A stretch of 9,370 bases of DNA from an uncultured Chloroflexota bacterium (GTDB taxonomy: Bacteria; Chloroflexota; Anaerolineae; Aggregatilineales; Phototrophicaceae), in assembly GCA_903904765.1 (NCBI GenBank), contig CAIVEA010000311.1, forward strand, positions 1-9,370, read 5' to 3'. Positions 6,084 to 9,370 of this stretch are shown one piece after another (the stretch's first letter is position 1; the number at the start of each line of letters is the position of its first letter). The notes under the pieces were generated by a model that worked only from the letters and a program-made list of their open reading frames with translations, made no database searches and was not told the origin of the DNA. The translations under genes were made by a program, and so were the position numbers.

Positions 6084-7526
6084 ATGGCTTCACAGGCTGT
6101 TACGCCGCAAAGTGTTGATTTTTCCAAGTGGTATAACGAGATCGTCTATAAGGCCGATTTGTGTGACCAATCCCCGGTGCGCGGCTGCCTGATTATCAAG
6201 CCGTATGGCTACGAACTGTGGGAAGGCATCAAGGGCGGCCTCGACCGGCGCTTTAAGGCCACTGGTCACCAAAACGCCTATTTCCCGCTGTTCATCCCGG
6301 AAAGCTTCCTGAAGCGCGAGGCCGAGCATGTGGAAGGCTTCAGCCCGGAACTGGCGGTGGTGACGATTGCCGGTGGCAAAGAGCTGGAAGAACCGCTGAT
6401 CGTCCGCCCCACATCCGAGACGATCATCATGGAATCCTTCAAGAACTGGATTCAGTCCTACCGCGATCTGCCCATCCTCATTAACCAGTGGGCGAACGTG
6501 GTGCGCTGGGAACTGCGGACGCGCCCGTTCCTGCGGACAACGGAATTCCTGTGGCAGGAAGGGCATACCGCCCATGCCACCTTCGAGGAAGCCGAAGCCG
6601 AAACCATGCAGATGTTGAACGTGTATGCTGATTTCGCCATCACGGACGCGGCCATTCCGGTGGTACGCGGGCGCAAGAGTGATCGCGAGAAGTTCGCGGG
6701 CGCAATGCACACCTACACCATCGAAGCCATGATGCGCGACACCAAAGCTCTGCAATCCGGCACCAGCCACAATCTGGGGCAAAACTTCGCCAAAGCCTTC
6801 GGCATCACCTATCTGGACGAAGCTAATCAACTGCTGCACCCTTGGACGACCTCGTGGGGACTCAGCACGCGCATGATCGGCGCAGTGGTGATGACGCACG
6901 GCGACGACAAGGGGTTGCGCCTGCCGCCCAAGCTCGCTCCTTATCAGGTGGTGATTGTCCCCATCTACAAGAACGACGATGAAAAGAGCGCGGTCATGGC
7001 CGCCGTGCAGCGCATGAGCGCCGAACTGGTGGCCGCCAATATCCGCGTGCATGTGGATCGGCGCGAAGGCCAGTCGCCCGGTTTCAAGTTCAACGACTGG
7101 GAGATGCGCGGTGTTCCGGCGCGGCTGGAGATCGGCCCCAAGGATGTGCAGAATGGCACGGTGGCGCTGGCGCGGCGCGACATCCCCGGCAAAGAGGGCA
7201 AGCAGTTCGTGTCGCAGGAGGGCATCGCCGCCCGCGTGACCGACCTGTTGACCGCGATTCAGGCCAACATGCTCCAGCAGGCCACCGAGTTCCGCGATAA
7301 CAACATTCATGATGTGAACAACTACGATGAGATGAAAGCGATCATCGAAAAAGGTGGTTGGGCACGTTGCTGGTGGGCGGGCAGCAGCAGTGACGAAGGC
7401 ACCATCAAGGAAGAAACCGGCGCAACCATTCGCTGCTTCCCCTTCGATCAACCCGGCGGCAGCGGGCGCTGCGCTTACACGGGAGCGCCTGCCGAACGGG
7501 TGGCGCTGTTCTCCAAAGCCTACTAA
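6084..7526 (+). CDS. proS: Prolyl-tRNA synthetase, archaeal/eukaryote-type
   Basis: It charges tRNA-Pro with proline in the cytoplasm. The 480-residue product is the compact class II form without the INS editing domain. Visible parts are motif 1 (about 52-74, ending FPLFIPES), PTSETI (109-114), motif 2 from R141-W-E to H164, GTSHNLGQNFAKAFG (226-240), and motif 3 with GLSTRMIGAVVMTHGDDKGL (259-278). The anticodon-binding domain spans about 286-385 and the C-terminal domain about 386-480. The last residue is Tyr480, as usual in this type, where the C terminus reaches the active site. Of the C-terminal metal-site cysteines, C429, C451 and C463 are present, but the usual C-x-x-C partner is Thr466, so zinc binding may be weakened or lost. 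The start ATG is preceded by AAAGGA with 7 bases spacing; upstream in-frame codons to 5973 do not resemble the family. It is a single-gene unit with its own terminator. Confidence 0.97.
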   Translation: MASQAVTPQSVDFSKWYNEIVYKADLCDQSPVRGCLIIKPYGYELWEGIKGGLDRRFKATGHQNAYFPLFIPESFLKREAEHVEGFSPELAVVTIAGGKELEEPLIVRPTSETIIMESFKNWIQSYRDLPILINQWANVVRWELRTRPFLRTTEFLWQEGHTAHATFEEAEAETMQMLNVYADFAITDAAIPVVRGRKSDREKFAGAMHTYTIEAMMRDTKALQSGTSHNLGQNFAKAFGITYLDEANQLLHPWTTSWGLSTRMIGAVVMTHGDDKGLRLPPKLAPYQVVIVPIYKNDDEKSAVMAAVQRMSAELVAANIRVHVDRREGQSPGFKFNDWEMRGVPARLEIGPKDVQNGTVALARRDIPGKEGKQFVSQEGIAARVTDLLTAIQANMLQQATEFRDNNIHDVNNYDEMKAIIEKGGWARCWWAGSSSDEGTIKEETGATIRCFPFDQPGGSGRCAYTGAPAERVALFSKAY

Positions 7527-7552
7527 ACCAGACGCACCGACACGCGCTATTC

Positions 7553-7582
7553 AACAGGGGGCATTTCACCCCCTGTTTTTTT
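7553..7582 (+). terminator. Intrinsic terminator after proS
   Basis: AACAGGGGG (7553-7561) and CCCCCTGTT (7569-7577) form a perfect 9-bp stem with a 7-base loop, followed by five T's (7578-7582). It lies 26 bases after the proS stop codon. Confidence 0.92.
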
Positions 7583-7959
7583 GCGACCCTGTGACGGAAG
7601 GTTAGCTAAGAGATTCAATCAAGAAATGCACTGTATGTAGAATGATATTACAACTCGAACATCCTTTAAGACCCTTTATGCTTTTTCAAGACCTTTTATA
7701 ACACCATTGACTATGACCAATTCGGTTCGGGCTGTCACTGGGGGCTGCTTGACTGTTTTTCATATTCAACTTATATTATTAGTTTGGGAGAACACCCGTC
7801 AAGATTGCTCAAATGCTCATCATGGAATCGATCCAAGTCGCATATAATGGGGGCGTTTGAATTTGGGTAGATTGCCAATTGTGCCATTTACCAGCATTTG
7901 CTAGACTGAGTGTGAAAAACATCACGAATATATTTTGTTACGAGTGTTCACGTCGTTTT
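7583..7959. other. AT-rich intergenic region between proS and the NYN leader element
   Basis: Apart from the promoter at 7749-7777 and the extra -10-like box at 7843-7848, I see no gene, tRNA or clear repeat. It is AT-rich relative to both flanking genes. Confidence 0.5.
7749..7777 (+). promoter_or_regulatory. Likely promoter of the NYN gene
   Basis: TTGACT (7749-7754), a 17-base spacer and TATATT (7772-7777) match the sigma-70 consensus at five of six positions in each box. The start would be near 7784, leaving a leader of about 260 bases. A second perfect TATAAT at 7843-7848 lacks a good -35 and may be an alternative. Confidence 0.65.
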
Positions 7960-8043
7960 GGGGATACCGGGTTGCATCCGAAATAAATATTTTGCTGCAC
8001 CTCCCTGTCCGGGTTAGCAGGGTGGTATCCTCTTTTTAGGGAG
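7960..8043 (+). promoter_or_regulatory. Structured leader with alternative folds upstream of the NYN gene
   Basis: Three helices can be drawn. GGGGATACC (7960-7968) pairs with GGTATCCTC (8024-8032) in nine pairs, one of them G-U. ACCTCCCTG (7999-8007) pairs with CAGGGTGGT (8018-8026), with one mismatch and a 10-base loop. CTCCCT (8001-8006) is a perfect complement of the ribosome binding site AGGGAG (8038-8043). The first two share bases 8024-8026, and the last two share 8001-8006, so they exclude one another. This is the layout expected of a translational switch. It matches no riboswitch class I can recognise. Confidence 0.5.
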
Positions 8044-8047
8044 AATA

Positions 8048-9370
8048 ATGGCTGCTTACTTGATTGTTGATGTAGATGATTTGCTCCAACGCTTTGCGAA
8101 TCGGGGCATTTCAATTGATTTGCAAGAACTGGCTGTCGGCCTGCGTGGGGGCGCGGCACTGGCTGCTGGTTTGATGAGTGCCGACAGTTTGAAGTCGGTC
8201 GCGGTGTCTGATTGGGAAAGTCACGGCAGCCGTGCTATCACCTATCAGCGCGTGTTCACCACCGCTGGCTATGATGTGTTCGACATGCCGCGCCGCGACA
8301 GCCTCGCCGATGCGCTCATCATCCACTACTTCTCCTACGACCCGGAACCCGTCAACGAACTGATTCTGGCGACCACCAGCGCCGACATGATTCCGCTGGT
8401 GCGCCGCGTGAAGACCACCCGCAGCGCCCGCATCCGCATGTGGGGCGCAGAGAACATCCTCCTCGGTACCGAGTTTGAGGAAGAAGTGATCTTCCAGCCG
8501 CTGGAGTCGCTGCTCGGCATCCAGACCAAAAACGTCGCCGTCTACATTGACTTCGAGAACATCGCCATCAGCCTGAACGAACAAGGCTTCGTGGTCAACC
8601 TCGACCATCTGATTGACCGCTTCGTGATTCAGGCCAAAGCGCACGGGCAGGTGGTCAAGATGGCCGCCTATGCCCCTTGGGGACAGCGCGGTAGCCTGCC
8701 GCCGCTGGTAGACTCGATAGGGCGCGAGATTGCCGACGATGCGCCCAGCCGCCTTGCGATGGCGAACATTGACCCGGTGTTCAACCTCCCCGGTAAGAAC
8801 AGCGCCGACATGCGTATCGCCCGCGATGTGATTACCGATGCCAGTCACGGTGATTCGGCGGATGTGGTGGTGATGGCAAGTGGTGACCGCGATTTCAATC
8901 AGGTCTTGAATACCCTGCGTGCCCGCAACAAGCAGGTGATCGTGTGGGGTGTGCGCGGCAGTACCAGCCGCCAGTTGGAAAACAACCCCGGCCTGACCGT
9001 CGAATATATCGAGGACTTCACCAACCTTCAGACGCATCAATCCCTGAGCGCAGCAGCGGTGACGGATAGCACCGATGTGACCGCGTTCACCCCGTCACAG
9101 TGGTCGAGCGTGATTTTGCAGTTTGACCGGCTGGTGGTGGCGGTTAAACAAGAGGTACTGAGCGTGGTGCAACTGGTAGATCAGTTGCAGGAGGTGGGCG
9201 CGGTCATCTCGCGCCCGCGTGGCGAAGACCTTGTGTCGCAGGCCATGTCGCTGGGCATCCTGAAAGCCATGAGCGCCAACGGAGCGATCACGCTCAACCC
9301 GCACCACCCTATCGTCGAGAAAACGCGCCTGATCCGCGACCGCGTAGTGATGCGCGTGATGAACACCCTC
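8048..9370 (+). CDS. Tandem NYN/PIN-like domain protein with C-terminal winged-helix-like region, truncated
   Basis: NYN domains are PIN-like, metal-dependent RNases. The 441 visible residues contain two related units. The second (about 161-325) has the full acidic set: YIDFEN (D168, E170, N171), NSADMRIARD (D254, D260) and SGDRDF (D280, D282). The first (about 1-157) has the same strand order, beginning YLIVDVDDLL (D8, D10, D11) and ending IRMWG, but the middle Asp pair is incomplete and the SGDxDF motif is reduced to SADM (D113), so it is probably inactive. Residues 350-440 include a segment (about 391-420) like a winged helix or OST-HTH domain, which often accompanies NYN domains and binds RNA. 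The ATG at 8048 follows AGGGAG with a 4-base gap. The protein continues past the right edge. Its RNA target is unknown. Confidence 0.85.
   Translation, partial: MAAYLIVDVDDLLQRFANRGISIDLQELAVGLRGGAALAAGLMSADSLKSVAVSDWESHGSRAITYQRVFTTAGYDVFDMPRRDSLADALIIHYFSYDPEPVNELILATTSADMIPLVRRVKTTRSARIRMWGAENILLGTEFEEEVIFQPLESLLGIQTKNVAVYIDFENIAISLNEQGFVVNLDHLIDRFVIQAKAHGQVVKMAAYAPWGQRGSLPPLVDSIGREIADDAPSRLAMANIDPVFNLPGKNSADMRIARDVITDASHGDSADVVVMASGDRDFNQVLNTLRARNKQVIVWGVRGSTSRQLENNPGLTVEYIEDFTNLQTHQSLSAAAVTDSTDVTAFTPSQWSSVILQFDRLVVAVKQEVLSVVQLVDQLQEVGAVISRPRGEDLVSQAMSLGILKAMSANGAITLNPHHPIVEKTRLIRDRVVMRVMNTL

Noticed and set aside
6090..7451. Long minus-strand open frame opposite proS
   Set aside because: It is an antisense shadow of a clearly recognised synthetase gene, rich in His/Gly without family motifs.
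8019..8032. T-box-like sequence AGGGTGGTATCC before the NYN gene
   Set aside because: It matches the first nine bases of the T-box consensus, but the following bases differ, no complementary CCCT segment follows, no specifier stem is evident, and the downstream gene is unrelated to amino acids or tRNA charging.
8111..9040. Minus-strand open frame opposite the NYN gene
   Set aside because: It is a shadow of the NYN reading frame, whose nuclease motifs are clear on the plus strand.

Overview
The window is a moderately GC-rich bacterial chromosome segment with AT-rich gaps between genes. It fits a member of the Chloroflexota (Anaerolineae-like). The grounds are the archaeal/eukaryote-type prolyl-tRNA synthetase without an editing insertion, a short S1 with four S1 motifs beside bS21 and IF-1, a large multi-PAS sensor, and a NYN/PIN-like protein with a C-terminal winged-helix-like region. 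That placement is inference from gene style; no rRNA or marker match can be made here.

Layout. (1) 3396 down to 1, minus strand: an RsbQ-like alpha/beta hydrolase followed 6 bases later by a multi-PAS sensor protein. The sensor gene runs off the left edge and carries an apparent one-base frameshift in a run of five C's at 1934-1938. The gene order and tight coupling recall the Bacillus rsbQ-rsbP energy-stress pair. (2) 3397-3870: a 474-base gap with an AT-rich part, an unexplained block of about 217 bases bounded by an 11-bp inverted repeat, and the terminator of the next operon. (3) 5936 down to 3815, minus strand: a strong promoter, a long leader containing an intrinsic terminator, then rpsA-like S1, a hairpin, rpsU (bS21), a second hairpin, infA (IF-1) and a final terminator. 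All three proteins act on the 30S subunit during initiation. (4) 6017-7582, plus strand: proS, divergent from S1, with its own -10 box and a strong terminator. (5) 7749-9370, plus strand: a promoter, a leader of about 260 bases whose last 85 bases can fold in mutually exclusive ways (one hides the ribosome binding site), and a NYN-domain protein cut by the right edge. That protein holds two NYN-like units; the first looks catalytically degenerate.

The points most worth a second look are the hydrolase/multi-PAS pair, the S1 leader with a built-in terminator, the NYN leader, and the bounded block at 3539-3755. I see no CRISPR array, tRNA, rRNA or intact insertion sequence.
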